A stretch of 64,000 nt of DNA, taken from NCBI GenBank assembly GCA_023159155.1, contig JAJNNX010000022.1, forward strand, positions 620,001 to 684,000, read 5' to 3'. This document shows, piece after piece, positions 1 to 9,296 of the stretch; the stretch's first letter is position 1; every line of letters starts with the position of its first letter. The DNA comes from Ustulina deusta (Eukaryota; Ascomycota; Sordariomycetes; Xylariales; Xylariaceae). Position numbers and translations under genes: made by a program. The notes under the pieces are model-generated. The model saw nothing but the letters and a program-made list of their open reading frames with translations, ran no database searches and was not told where the DNA came from.

Positions 1-376
1 GTGCGTAGAACCATAATTATGGCATACGCGGTCCTCGGCCTGTACGAGCTTCTGAAAGACTCGGGGCACATAGACCCAGACAACCCTTGGGCTTATGTCC
101 ATCGCTGGACACTTGGGCGTTCCTTATGGGAAGCTGATTCCTCGACTGCGTTCCAGCGCGCGTGGAAGGAGAGTTCGCATTTCGTCATTGCAAATTTTAC
201 GTTTGGAGATTTTGTCGAGAATGGGAAAGGAGAGGACATAGATGAATTCGCAGAAATCCTCCTAAATGTGTAAGTAGATTGAACAGTCCCGCGATTGAAC
301 AATGCTAATAATCGATAGGTATATGGGTGGAGATGCGACTAAGAAATTCATGGCCCATCGGAAACAAGAGAAGTGA
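1..376 (+). CDS. 3' end of an unknown fungal gene (partial, spliced)
   Basis: The reading frame is open from the left window edge, so the 5' end lies outside. It runs to about base 269, where a GTAAGT donor (bases 270-275) begins a ~49 bp intron that ends at the TAG acceptor near 318. The last exon continues in frame for 19 codons (Y-M-G-G-D-A-T-K-K-F...) to a TGA at 374-376. The visible piece is about 109 residues and acidic in its middle (G-E-D-I-D-E-F-A-E). I do not recognise a domain, a signal peptide or a membrane segment. The neat splice phase and protein-like composition support a real gene. Function is unknown. Confidence 0.55.
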
Positions 377-1546
377 AGACACTATGAAACCGCATAGCAT
401 GTCGACAGAGCGGGAAACGTTGTGTCCTCGTTGCAGAGATCTTTGTCCCCTCGATCACCAGCACTGGGGAAGTCCTCGACAAGCATAATATTGTTATTGA
501 GATAATCCAGCCAGATAAGTAAGTCCTACCTTGCGATTGCCAACTAAGATCAAGGAGTTTAACAAGTCGTTAGTGGACGGCAGCTGCCAATCTTTATTAA
601 GAAGCGGCATTGATCATGCCGGACGATTCCGAGCTCCCTGGATAAGTTGACTGAGAGTTTTTTGTGATGACGACCTCTATAGCGGATTGGTCACAATGTG
701 TCACGGAACAGAACTAAAACGCTATACGGTCATACTACTGGCAAAAGAAGAACGTAGTCAAGTCGGGCATTTGGCTTGTCTGCAGCTATTATATATGTAC
801 TGTGACACAGTGTCTTTGGTGCCGTGATTAAGCTTCCAAAGAACCACGTCTAAGACAAATCCAAGGCCATCGCAATATGCGTGGGTGTTTCTGGTAACTA
901 AAACATGGGCTTTGAGGTTTGTGTCTACTTTTAACTATGGGCTTCTACTTGCGATCCGGCTATACCCCCATCTAGGTAGTCGTGGATGGGCGAGCCGTGC
1001 CTGTGCCAGACTTCCTACCACACTTCAGATGGCTAGATTTGACTAACCATTGACTTGTTAATTCAATGAAGCAAGCCTGTTGGGTCTCCTCATCCTACAG
1101 TCTAGTTGCACATACTATGTTCGACTTGGTCACAGGTATCTTGACGTTCTCATCTTATGGATGGCTCGGCACACACGTCTAGGAAAAGTACCTTGGTAGA
1201 TAGAGACTACTTGAAAACAGCTTGCTGTGATAATACAATATGGCGAAACGTCCAAGTGCTGACTATCCTTCGATGAGCTGAAAATTAGACCAACTGAAGG
1301 TGTGCTGTGCAGCCCTACACGGTGGCCCAGTGGTGTCCTGTAGACCTTGAGTCCAAAAGCGATTACCAGAAAATTCGCCTTCCACGGTCGAACAAGCCTC
1401 CGTTGCGTTTGAATGATTATCGCACCGAGAAAGGCGTATGACTAAACCAAGACGAGACCAGGCAGGGGTATTATCCGATCTAAGACCAGAATTGTCAGCG
1501 ACACGCCCCCCCTTTTTTCACGAGACACGACGGTATCTACAGTATA
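377..1546. other. Intergenic, no gene seen
   Basis: About 1.2 kb of AT-leaning sequence after the first gene's stop. Only short frames with no family resemblance occur. I see no repeat, tRNA or clear promoter. Confidence 0.5.
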
Positions 1547-2963
1547 CTATCGGATCTCGAAGTAAGTCTGGGGAGAATAGCCATTCCCGTCATACTGATC
1601 TGTCTCTGGCGCGGACGTAAGCACCGCAATGTTGTTCGTCAGCTCTCGGGCGAGGTTTGTTGTCCAACTTTGCAGATCGCCGCGGTGACGGCAGGCTTCT
1701 TGCAGCGGATTGACGTTTACCGTGTTCGGCGGGCCGCCGGACCTGCAGAGACTCGGCGAGTCCCAATCTGCGACGACATGGCTGTCACCGTACTGGATCA
1801 AGTTTTCCGCTGTGTTGCACGCTGGCGTTGGCAATCACCCTAAAGGGCGCAGAATTCAAGCAATGTCTCGGGAGCATGCAGGGGTGACGAGGCCTGAAAC
1901 CACCAAGGGGGAAATCAGTGACAACAAGGGGTCGTAGTAATCCAGGGCTGTGGATGTCAGTGTGAGCTCGAGTTGGTTTGGACGCATAGATGCATAGCCA
2001 TAGCGCGCACTCGTGCGCTTGCATTGGCGACAATGTCCCTGTCGATTCGTCTTGTGTGCCATCGATGAGCGAGCCGGCTATACTAGGTAGTAAGCCAATG
2101 GCAGCAAACTTCATGATGTACAATGAGCAGGATGTATCGTTGTGCGCGATCGATGGGACCTCAGGGTGGTACGGGCCGACGGACCCATCAGTGCCAGCAA
2201 GATTGGTCGCGTTCCAGATCGCGAAGGTATCGTTTGCCTTTGTTGCGTTGTAGCCTGGCTGGAACGCGAGAGCTGGACCCATCAGCAGGCTGTACTTGCA
2301 CGGCTTCCTAATAGTTCCACAGAGACTACTGGGCCGATCCGTAACATCGGTGCAATTACCAGAGATGGCCAGCGACGATATATTTGTAGGGTATGTACAA
2401 TCTCCCGATGGACACTGCGGTTGCAGAGGCTGGGTATTGTTCCCTTCCGTGCAGCACCGATGATGGCTGACAGCGCCGAGAAATCTACTGAATATGAAGA
2501 GACGCCTTCTTCGACACAACCCTCCATCTCGATAGCACCGTATCTCTGACTGCGCGAGAAAGTCATGCGACTGCAGCCAGATCTCTTGTATTATGCACCT
2601 CCGAGGTGGTCAACTGCCGAGTAAAAGTAGCGAATGCCGGATTAAGAATGGTGGTCATAGCACCTAACGCTGCGACACTCCTTCGAAAAGTAAATATGGA
2701 TACATTTTATGCTAGAGACTCAACAGATAGACGCATACAGAGAGAGGCCCTTGTTTCTAAGGCAGGGCTAGACCGCCCATCGGGCCTCTAGAAGCCTCCT
2801 CGTATACTTGGAGGTCTTGCGCTGGTCGAGTGGTCAAGCCACTGCTTCTTCGTAGCTGACCAAAGCCGTTCCAGGGGTTCTGGCTCTGGGCGGAGCCCAC
2901 TATTGCTGCCATTGAGCTGCCCGTGACGGTAGTGAGCATGGAGTTAATCGGGTTGAGCGTCAA
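1547..2963 (-). pseudogene. Decayed DUF3176-family membrane-protein gene
   Basis: Three separated stretches on the minus strand match the DUF3176 fungal family in the right order. Bases 2963-2757 carry the start (T-L-N-P-I-N-S-M-L-T-T-V, then E-E-A-S-R-G-P-M-G-G-L, the family's ASRGPWG motif). Bases 2519-1970 carry the Cys-rich extracellular part (CPSGDCTYP, then H-E-C-A-L-W-L-C). Bases 1834-1547 carry the C-terminal part (WTTNLARELTNNI, YDGNGY). The pieces lie in two different frames. Stops fall inside the family region, including a TAG ending the last piece just where the family has a conserved Trp. The N-terminal membrane segments and the final one are not readable. I infer an inactive relic; a heavily spliced live gene is less likely. 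The family's role is unknown. Confidence 0.6.
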
Positions 2964-3888
2964 AAGACCCTAGCTGCGGGGGGAAAGTCTAGGTTGTCCA
3001 TTTCATGGCCAAGAAGACTGTCGCGATCGCGTTGGGGATTCGTCGGCCAATACAATGTATCTTGAGCCAGAGCCAGTAATTTCATGGTGGTGTGAGGTCC
3101 TGGGCGCGTCATTGGATACTGATAAAAGCGCTGTACCCGCGTAGATGAGATTTTCTCACGATAATACGTTGACCCTTGGGCTTGTCGGCTGTTTGGAGGC
3201 CATGAAGAGAATCCATGGTTACGCCGCGCCGCATTGCTGCGGCTACAATAGGTAGAGTTCACCAAGTTGTCCAAGCATCTCGTCTACAATTTTCTGTCGC
3301 GGAAGCTGGTTGTGCAGTTCTTCGAGCTAGCTAGTTTCGACTTCGTCAACGCTGTGATTCTTTTGATACTATCTACTAGGCGCAGCACTACAGTTAGGTG
3401 TATAGTCTATGCAATAAATCAAACTTCATCGGAGTACTGATTATAGGCTCACTGGGTGGCCTTAATGGCACCATTAAGAAAGGTCCAACTATACCTTTCC
3501 CAAGAACAGTTTTCCACGCTTAGGGTTGCATCAAAGAGAAAAAAGAGGTGACCACCAGAGTCGAGGACTAGCGCTCATAGGATTCGAACCTATATCCATT
3601 TCACTATAAACCAACATCTCGCTCTCACAGAACCTACGATGTGGGGCGCAATGGGTATGGGGAACTCTATTTTTGGATCCTGAACCATCTAATCTAATCC
3701 TGGAGACTTGTACGCAATATGAACCTTGTTCTCCAAGAGGGTAAGTCTCTTGAAAGCATTGACTAAATAGTTAGATCGTTTGAAAATACCATAGAAGCTA
3801 GCCTGGCAGCTGGCACTTGGTTAACCCAATGTTGTACGGAAGGTTTACGCGACTAAAAAATAATAAGAATAAAATAAAATTTAAAAAG
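2964..3888. other. Repeat-flank spacer with no gene
   Basis: This stretch may contain unreadable 5' remains of the DUF3176 relic (to about 3270). It also holds a tRNA-like B-box fragment (listed separately) and an A-rich segment just before the inverted repeat. No protein gene is supported. Confidence 0.4.
3541..3625 (-). repeat. tRNA-like / SINE-like fragment with perfect B box
   Basis: Read on the minus strand, this contains a T-arm with a 5-bp stem (ATAGG / CCTAT) around TTCGAAT, which is a perfect pol III B box (GGTTCGAATCC). I could not pair an acceptor stem or a standard D-arm and anticodon arm, so it is not a convincing functional tRNA. It may be a tRNA pseudogene or the head of a tRNA-derived SINE. 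A second perfect B box lies near 8210. Confidence 0.3.
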
Positions 3889-4182
3889 GAAAGTCCACAC
3901 GAAGGTAACACACCGATTAGGCGTTATGCATGATATATGCTATGGAACAAAGGTACGGGTATTGGTCCCCAATAAGTCGGCTATTCGGCCCTTGCTTGTT
4001 CGAGACAATTGGCGGCCTTGCTTAGTTCCAAGTACCGATATCTAGTTGCGTATAGTTCTGGCATTTCTAACTTGCCGCTGAAGGCTGGAAGGAAGCGATA
4101 CGGACTTATTGGGACCATAGAATAGAAGATTATTCATGAATTGAGTGTATTCTCCAAGTTCTTAGTCGGCTTTTGTTGTACC
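3889..4182 (-). repeat. Dispersed ~290 bp repeat, copy 1 (inverted relative to copies 2 and 3)
   Basis: The minus strand of this segment aligns with 4862-5141. Shared anchors include GGAAAGTCCAC at one end, GCTATGGAA(C/T)AAAGGT, A(T/C)ACGGACTT(A/G)TTGG, GAATAATCTTCTA and CTTGGAG. Divergence is strong, as expected for old or RIP-mutated copies. Copies 1 and 2 form an inverted pair separated by about 680 bp. Confidence 0.65.
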
Positions 4183-4861
4183 TAATAACAAGTCTCGACA
4201 GATATGGAAAGAAAAGACTGTCATTATATATATAAGGAATGCATACTGGGCTAATGGATGAATATGACATCTTTAAACCCCTCAATGGTTGAGACTAAGT
4301 TCACTTGGGCAGCTTTGCTTTCTGGTTGGGATGCTCATGGATGAAGAAAGTAATTCCTAATTTGACGTATTGGTGTGAGTATGGCTAGTTTGGGACAAAA
4401 CCCAAATGGTTGCACATTTAACGCTTCGTCGTTGTGTAAGGTGTATAGATGTTAAAACGCTTGGTGACGATTACGGATAATACTTTTGAGTTTTCTAATG
4501 CTATGCGTAAGCCGCATATAGCATGGTTGACTAGACGTAAGTTCCGAACTATATATGTGTCGCAGTTCTCACTGCTGGTAGTTCCAGTATTGACCTATTG
4601 TTATTGCACGAAGGAGGAAGTTCTCCCTTTGCTAGCTAGTTCTATTGTCCTAATATATATATAGCACGGGCGATGGCCCGTGCCGCGTAATCCCAGTCTT
4701 CGGCGCTGGTTCAATGTAGTTCCGTGACAATATGTGACTTTGCTTTGATTCCCGACGCGATACTCCGAGGGAAACGTGTTGAGTGATAGGGCCGCTATTA
4801 AGGTTGCCAACTTCAAGTTCGTGTTCTACATCTCTGTTGGGAGAATAGGGCGGTGGAGCAA
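4183..4861. other. Spacer between the inverted repeat arms
   Basis: This AT-rich spacer of about 680 bp contains one 71-codon frame (4449-4664, plus strand) with no recognisable family. If the two arms are terminal inverted repeats, it would be the interior of a ~1.25 kb non-autonomous element. I see no transposase motif. Confidence 0.35.
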
Positions 4862-5141
4862 TGACTATAACAAGGGCTGAACTAGAGCTTGGAGCATATA
4901 CTCGATTTACGAATAATCTTCTATGATATTACCAACAAGTCCGTATGGGTTCATTCAAGCCTTTCGGCAATAATGTGGAAATGCCTGATCTGTATCTACA
5001 ACCAATTATCGGTCCTCGGTTATTAGCGAAGCCGGCAATTTCTTCAACTAAGCGAGGGCTGAATGGCTGACTATTGAAGGTCGAGACAGGAGACCAAGAC
5101 CTTTATTCCATAGCATAGATTACCTTCGCGTGGACTTTCCA
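4862..5141 (+). repeat. Dispersed ~290 bp repeat, copy 2
   Basis: This copy matches copy 1 in reverse complement and the 50973-51180 copy directly. It begins TGACTATAACAAGGG and ends GGACTTTCCA, so it has TG...CA ends like a solo LTR. The flanking 5-mers are not identical, so an LTR origin is only a possibility. Confidence 0.65.
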
Positions 5142-5400
5142 GGTCGCCTTGACCTTCCCTATAACAACAATACTACTACCAACTTCTAGGGCTGCCGACG
5201 GATTATCTTATTAAAACAAACCCTCCAAAATTTACGTTCTGGTTTCATAATTAGGCTCTAGTTATTTAGCTATTAATTACTAGACTAGATTTATATACAA
5301 TATCCGCCAGAATAGCAACACAGTGCAACACTAGCCAATAGTTGAGTTCTCAGCCGACAATGATACCTCGGCAAGACCGCGGCTAACATCAAGGCCACGT

Positions 5401-6722
5401 TTAGCCTCGATAAGATTGTCGCAGTCTAAGAGGGAATTGCGCTTGCGCGTTGATGGATGAGGTATTAGGGGCAGGGCTGTATAAAGTCTGGTTGTTTTTC
5501 TGGAATCCAGCAATGACGGACTGCCCTCGGTCGCTAACGACCCACTCGGCGAAAGCGACAGCGCGGTCCGGGTTACGGGCCTTCGCGCCAACAAGCAAAT
5601 GGGCCGGGTTTAGTAGGGGGTCGCTAGCATCGTCGGTACCAGCCTTGTAGATAACAGTCCGGTTAGCCATTTCGGGAACCAACGATAATATCGTGCCCCG
5701 GTCAGTGATGGTGTACTCCTCGAGAAGGATGGCGGCCGTCAGGGCCTGGATGGGGAAGTCAATGAATTGGTGATACCAGGTCGAGTAAGCAGTGGCCCAG
5801 GGAACCTAATTTAGGAGTAGGTTAGTATATTTGGACTCCCAGGCTGATGGCATTCACTATCGGCTCTAAGAACTCCCGAGGTAAAAACGGCACAAAAGAG
5901 ACACTGGAGGAATTAGAGGTGATAAGCATAATCTACTAACCTGACCAATACCGGCCCAGATTAACGATTCCTTGATGTTAGTGGCTGACTTGTCGTAGCG
6001 ACTGAGGAATTTGACCGATGGAACCGTCTTGACCCCTGACTCTGCCGCTGCGTGCAAATCCGAGAAGATGGTCATTATGTCGTCCTCACCGCTGATATTG
6101 GCTGGGTTGGCAGCTGGCCCGACGAAAAGGAAGTGATCTCGGAAGGCACTATAACACTCGGAGTTAGTTATCGCCATTTTGAGGGTGGTCTGTGAGTGTG
6201 TTGAAACCGTGAGGAGCCTCCAAGATATGAATTTTCACTCGAAAAAAGAGCTTTTAATTCCAAGCAGTCGCTAAAACATGAAGAAAAAAACGCTCCTAGA
6301 ATGACTCACTAGTAGATGGGCTCTACCGCGATGCCCTGATTAACGGCAATTTGCTCGGCTGCTGGGCTGTAAGTGATGCCCACGTCGAGCAAACCCGTGC
6401 TGAGGTACTCGATACTGTAGGTGGTGTCGCTCGTATACCAAGCCACCGTGAAAAGCTCGCTGCCGTTTTTCACGCTGTCTTTAATGAACTCGTCCGCAAG
6501 CACTGTCACAATCGAGATTAGAGTGGATAGCTTGCCTGTGGGATGGTGATACTTACAGCCTACGAGACCACTCTGTCCGGCACCACCATTGCCGATGCGC
6601 AACTCGATAGTGGCGTTGGTACTATTGTAGCCACCATTGTAGATAGCAGATGGATTCTGTGCCGAACAAGAAGCTGCTAGGAGGGCAGCAACGGCACTGA
6701 TAGTAGTAGAACGACGTATCAT
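5401..6722 (-). CDS. Secreted tungstate/molybdate-binding protein (TupA-like, PBP fold)
   Basis: Four exons (6722-6557, 6502-6310, 6148-5941, 5805-5401) join in frame to 323 residues. The intron borders are GTAAGT/CAG, GTGAGT/TAG and GTTAGT/TAG. The N-terminus is a signal peptide (basic M-I-R-R, hydrophobic run, A-S-C-S-A cleavage region). The mature part is a periplasmic-binding-protein type II fold. Recognisable stretches are GNGGAGQSGLV near residue 50, D-V-G-I-T-Y-S-P-A-A-E, Y-A-F-R-D-H-F-L-F-V-G-P, Y-S-T-W-Y-H-Q-F-I-D-F and L-L-N-P-A-H-L-L-V-G. This matches the substrate-binding component of bacterial tungstate ABC importers, and fungi carry secreted homologues without the permease. Binding of an oxyanion is inferred from the family. 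No transporter partner lies nearby. The gene sits in a repeat-rich, gene-poor segment. Confidence 0.85.
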
Positions 6723-8642
6723 TTTGAATTACAAGCCCAAAATTTCCTATGCAACGAGAGGCTTGCTTGGTAGCAGCAGGTTTCTAGGGTGTCTATGGTT
6801 ACATGAGAGCCAAGAACTAGATGACCAAGGTCTTTGGGTGCTTTTATATTCCTCTGTTGTCCTCAATAGCCATCATCTCGCGCCTTTCCCGCTTTGAGTT
6901 GTATATATGATACATCGCTGTGAAAAAAGATATATTGGCCGCGATCTACAAAAGTTAGCCCGTTTTTGTTCGATCCAGCTGCTTCGTCGCTCAAAGAAGT
7001 GACCAGCTGAAAGGCAGTACCGTAGACTACTTCCACTAGGCTAGCCAATGATGGCGACGGGGACTAAGATCTGCCGGGTAGTAAAATGACATTCCAACCG
7101 GCTCTTGGCGCAAAACCCACATCGCCCGTCCGAACGAGTCTGTTAGAGAAATTATGGCCGGAGTCTAGGCAGCTGAATATAAACAAGCGACGTACTGAAT
7201 CCATTGACTGGGGCTTGTATTCTTACTGTGTAAATTGTGTGGCTAAAGAGGCCACACCAGCCACCACTGAGTCGCGTCCCCTCAACTCCGCGACGAAGCA
7301 AATGGGGTCGGTTGAGAATCCATGAGACAAACAAAAGAGAAAAGAGAACACTAAGCTAATGGCTTTTTTGGGCTGTTTATGTGGGTCGATTACTAGATAG
7401 ATGACGGAGTGGTAGGGGTATAGCCAATTTGGCCGGCGTCGTTCTTCAACGAACAAACACTAATATTGTTTAAGCAAGTATCTAGGATACCTAAGTATTC
7501 TTTTAGCTGCCCGGGGAGCAAGTGAGAAGTAATAGATTTACCCAGCCGTTATACTTGATATTGGGGAGTTTAAAGGCTTTCTGGAGTTCAACTTCCTGTA
7601 TTGAAGGGGACAACGTCTACGTAATGGCCACACCGGAAGTACAATCACACGGGATATCATAGAGTGCTCGAGTCATGTTGCGGCAGTAGTTAGGTTGGTG
7701 TGGAAATATTTGTTGATTGATTTAGCTTGTATATGCTTTTTGATTGCGTCCATGATGTTTTGTATAACTAAAATTGACGAGAGCATCGCGTTGTGTGTTG
7801 GTAGCCCACAATCCCCTATTATCCTGACGTACGCATTTGCCGCAGCCTTTTGGCTGGCGAGTACAGGGAACCTCCCTTGAGTGCAAAACCTGTACAATAC
7901 GTCGGGCTTCACGCGTCTCGTCCACGTATAGTGGTCGTCGAACGTAAAGCGGCAAATTGTAGCTGGCGTATGTCGAGCGTTATGTTTCGACGAAGGCCTC
8001 AGGCTAATGACAGAAATCCTGGCATGTTGTGACGGTCTGCGAAGCGGCCAAATCGGTATGTGTTGTTTTTGTTTGCCTTACTACCAGATCAAGTCTAGTT
8101 CTGGGGCTGTTGAGTAGTGTTGGCCGGTAGTAGGTTGACATTCCTTGTGACTGGTAAGTGCGGTAAAAGCAGCTGAGCCGCTTGGGTCACATATATAGGG
8201 ATTTTAGGTTCGAATCCCATCGCCGCTGGCCAATTGGAGGCATTCCGCTCCGAGTCGTGGTTTCGAATTGTAGAGATATACTCCTGAGTAACCATGGGCG
8301 TGTAACTTCTGCAGTCCCTCCTTGGTATTATGCTTGTAGGCTAACGTGCGTTGACTAGCGTCTAGAGCTCAACACTTCTGTCGGTGGTTGTTTATGGTTG
8401 AAGGGCGGGCGCAGTGGATGCTCCTACGCTAGTGCTGCGTACTTGTTTCGATGAGCATCGATATTTACCCTCGCTTTAGACGTTATGCTGGTGGCCGTCC
8501 TTGTTGACTTAGCCACGATAGTGGTCCAACCGGGTTTGCTGCCGGTAGTGTTGGGGCCCTGGCCAATGTTGTTGGGCGAGGGCTGATGGTTTCTATCGAC
8601 CCTGTTAGCAGATTTAAGATGAGATCTTAGTGCCTGGGATCC
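6723..8642. other. Intergenic, gene-poor, AT-rich
   Basis: About 1.9 kb upstream of the tungstate-binding gene. Short frames occur on both strands (for example 7048-6863 minus and 7912-7673 minus) but resemble nothing I know. The only structure is a tRNA-like B-box hairpin near 8190-8225. Confidence 0.4.
8160..8232 (+). repeat. tRNA-like fragment with perfect B box and hairpin
   Basis: The segment contains GGTTCGAATCCC, a perfect pol III B box, inside a 6-bp stem (GGGATT / AATCCC). An A-box-like stretch (GAGCCGCTTGGG) lies about 30 bp upstream, as in a tRNA head. The acceptor and anticodon arms do not pair properly. It is either a tRNA relic or a tRNA-derived SINE head. Confidence 0.3.
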
Positions 8643-9296
8643 TTACTTTTCATCGTTGTGCCTCCGATTTTGCTGCAAACTCTTTACCCCCGGTTCGTTG
8701 GATTCTTTTTTCGTGTTTGTCGCCGCCCACCGTTCATGCAAACACCATGACTTGGCCTTCACATGACCAAGCAGGTCTTGGAAGCTTTCAGGGGTCATGC
8801 GTAGTTCACCCTGGGCTTTGTCGTAGCTGATGAGAGTCGACGCGGGTACAGTGGATCGATTGTGAATATAGACCCAAGATGTCCTATTTTTGGGCCATTC
8901 CTTTCCGTCTGCGAGGTGGAGAAGCCGGTAGTTGTTTTTTGGTCTGGCAGATCCCTCGAAAGCACGGAAGCCGTTGATATCTTTATTCCTATGGGATTCC
9001 TGCTCCCAAGGAGGACGATAGTTGTTATGTTCGCCAGAGCGGTAGGCGGACACAGTGGTGACAATATAGCCTTGCAAGTCGTCCGAACGACCTAGAATTA
9101 TGACCGGGTGGCCGGTTGCGTTCTGGCGAACGCGGCCGCTTTCAATGAGCTCTGTCCACTCGGCTTGGCTGAAATTCTCGGCTTTTTTGAGGAAGGCGAT
9201 ATCACCGGGCTGCCACTGATCTGTTGGTATTGGGCTAACAGAGGCGCATTGTCGAAGCTTTTTGTTGGTGTTCAGACACCAGTCCATGGAGGCCAT
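8643..9296 (-). CDS. Conserved fungal protein of unknown function
   Basis: A single-exon frame of 217 residues from the first in-frame ATG at 9296; the frame is open further upstream but without an ATG before a stop. Conserved-looking blocks are G-D-I-A-F-L-K-K-A-E, G-H-P-V-I-I-L-G-R-S-D-D, Y-I-V-T-T-V-S-A-Y, I-N-G-F-R-A-F-E-G-S and S-W-V-Y-I-H-N, then P-A-S-T-L-I-S-Y-D. I recall this pattern from unnamed proteins in ascomycete genomes. No signal peptide or membrane segment is visible from this start; an upstream exon could supply one. The G-D-I-A-F and G-H-P-V-I-I-L blocks suggest a small beta-rich fold, but I cannot assign a function. Confidence 0.6.
   Translation of the reverse strand: MASMDWCLNTNKKLRQCASVSPIPTDQWQPGDIAFLKKAENFSQAEWTELIESGRVRQNATGHPVIILGRSDDLQGYIVTTVSAYRSGEHNNYRPPWEQESHRNKDINGFRAFEGSARPKNNYRLLHLADGKEWPKNRTSWVYIHNRSTVPASTLISYDKAQGELRMTPESFQDLLGHVKAKSWCLHERWAATNTKKESNEPGVKSLQQNRRHNDEK

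Noticed and set aside
3541..3625. Functional tRNA gene
   Set aside because: Only the T-arm is well formed. Acceptor, D and anticodon arms do not pair, so it is recorded only as a tRNA-like fragment.
5331..5594. 87-codon minus frame overlapping the last exon of the tungstate-binding gene
   Set aside because: Out of frame with the family match; it is a shadow.
8795..9064. Alternative frames overlapping the unknown gene at 8643-9296
   Set aside because: Shadows of the longer minus-strand frame that carries the conserved-looking blocks.
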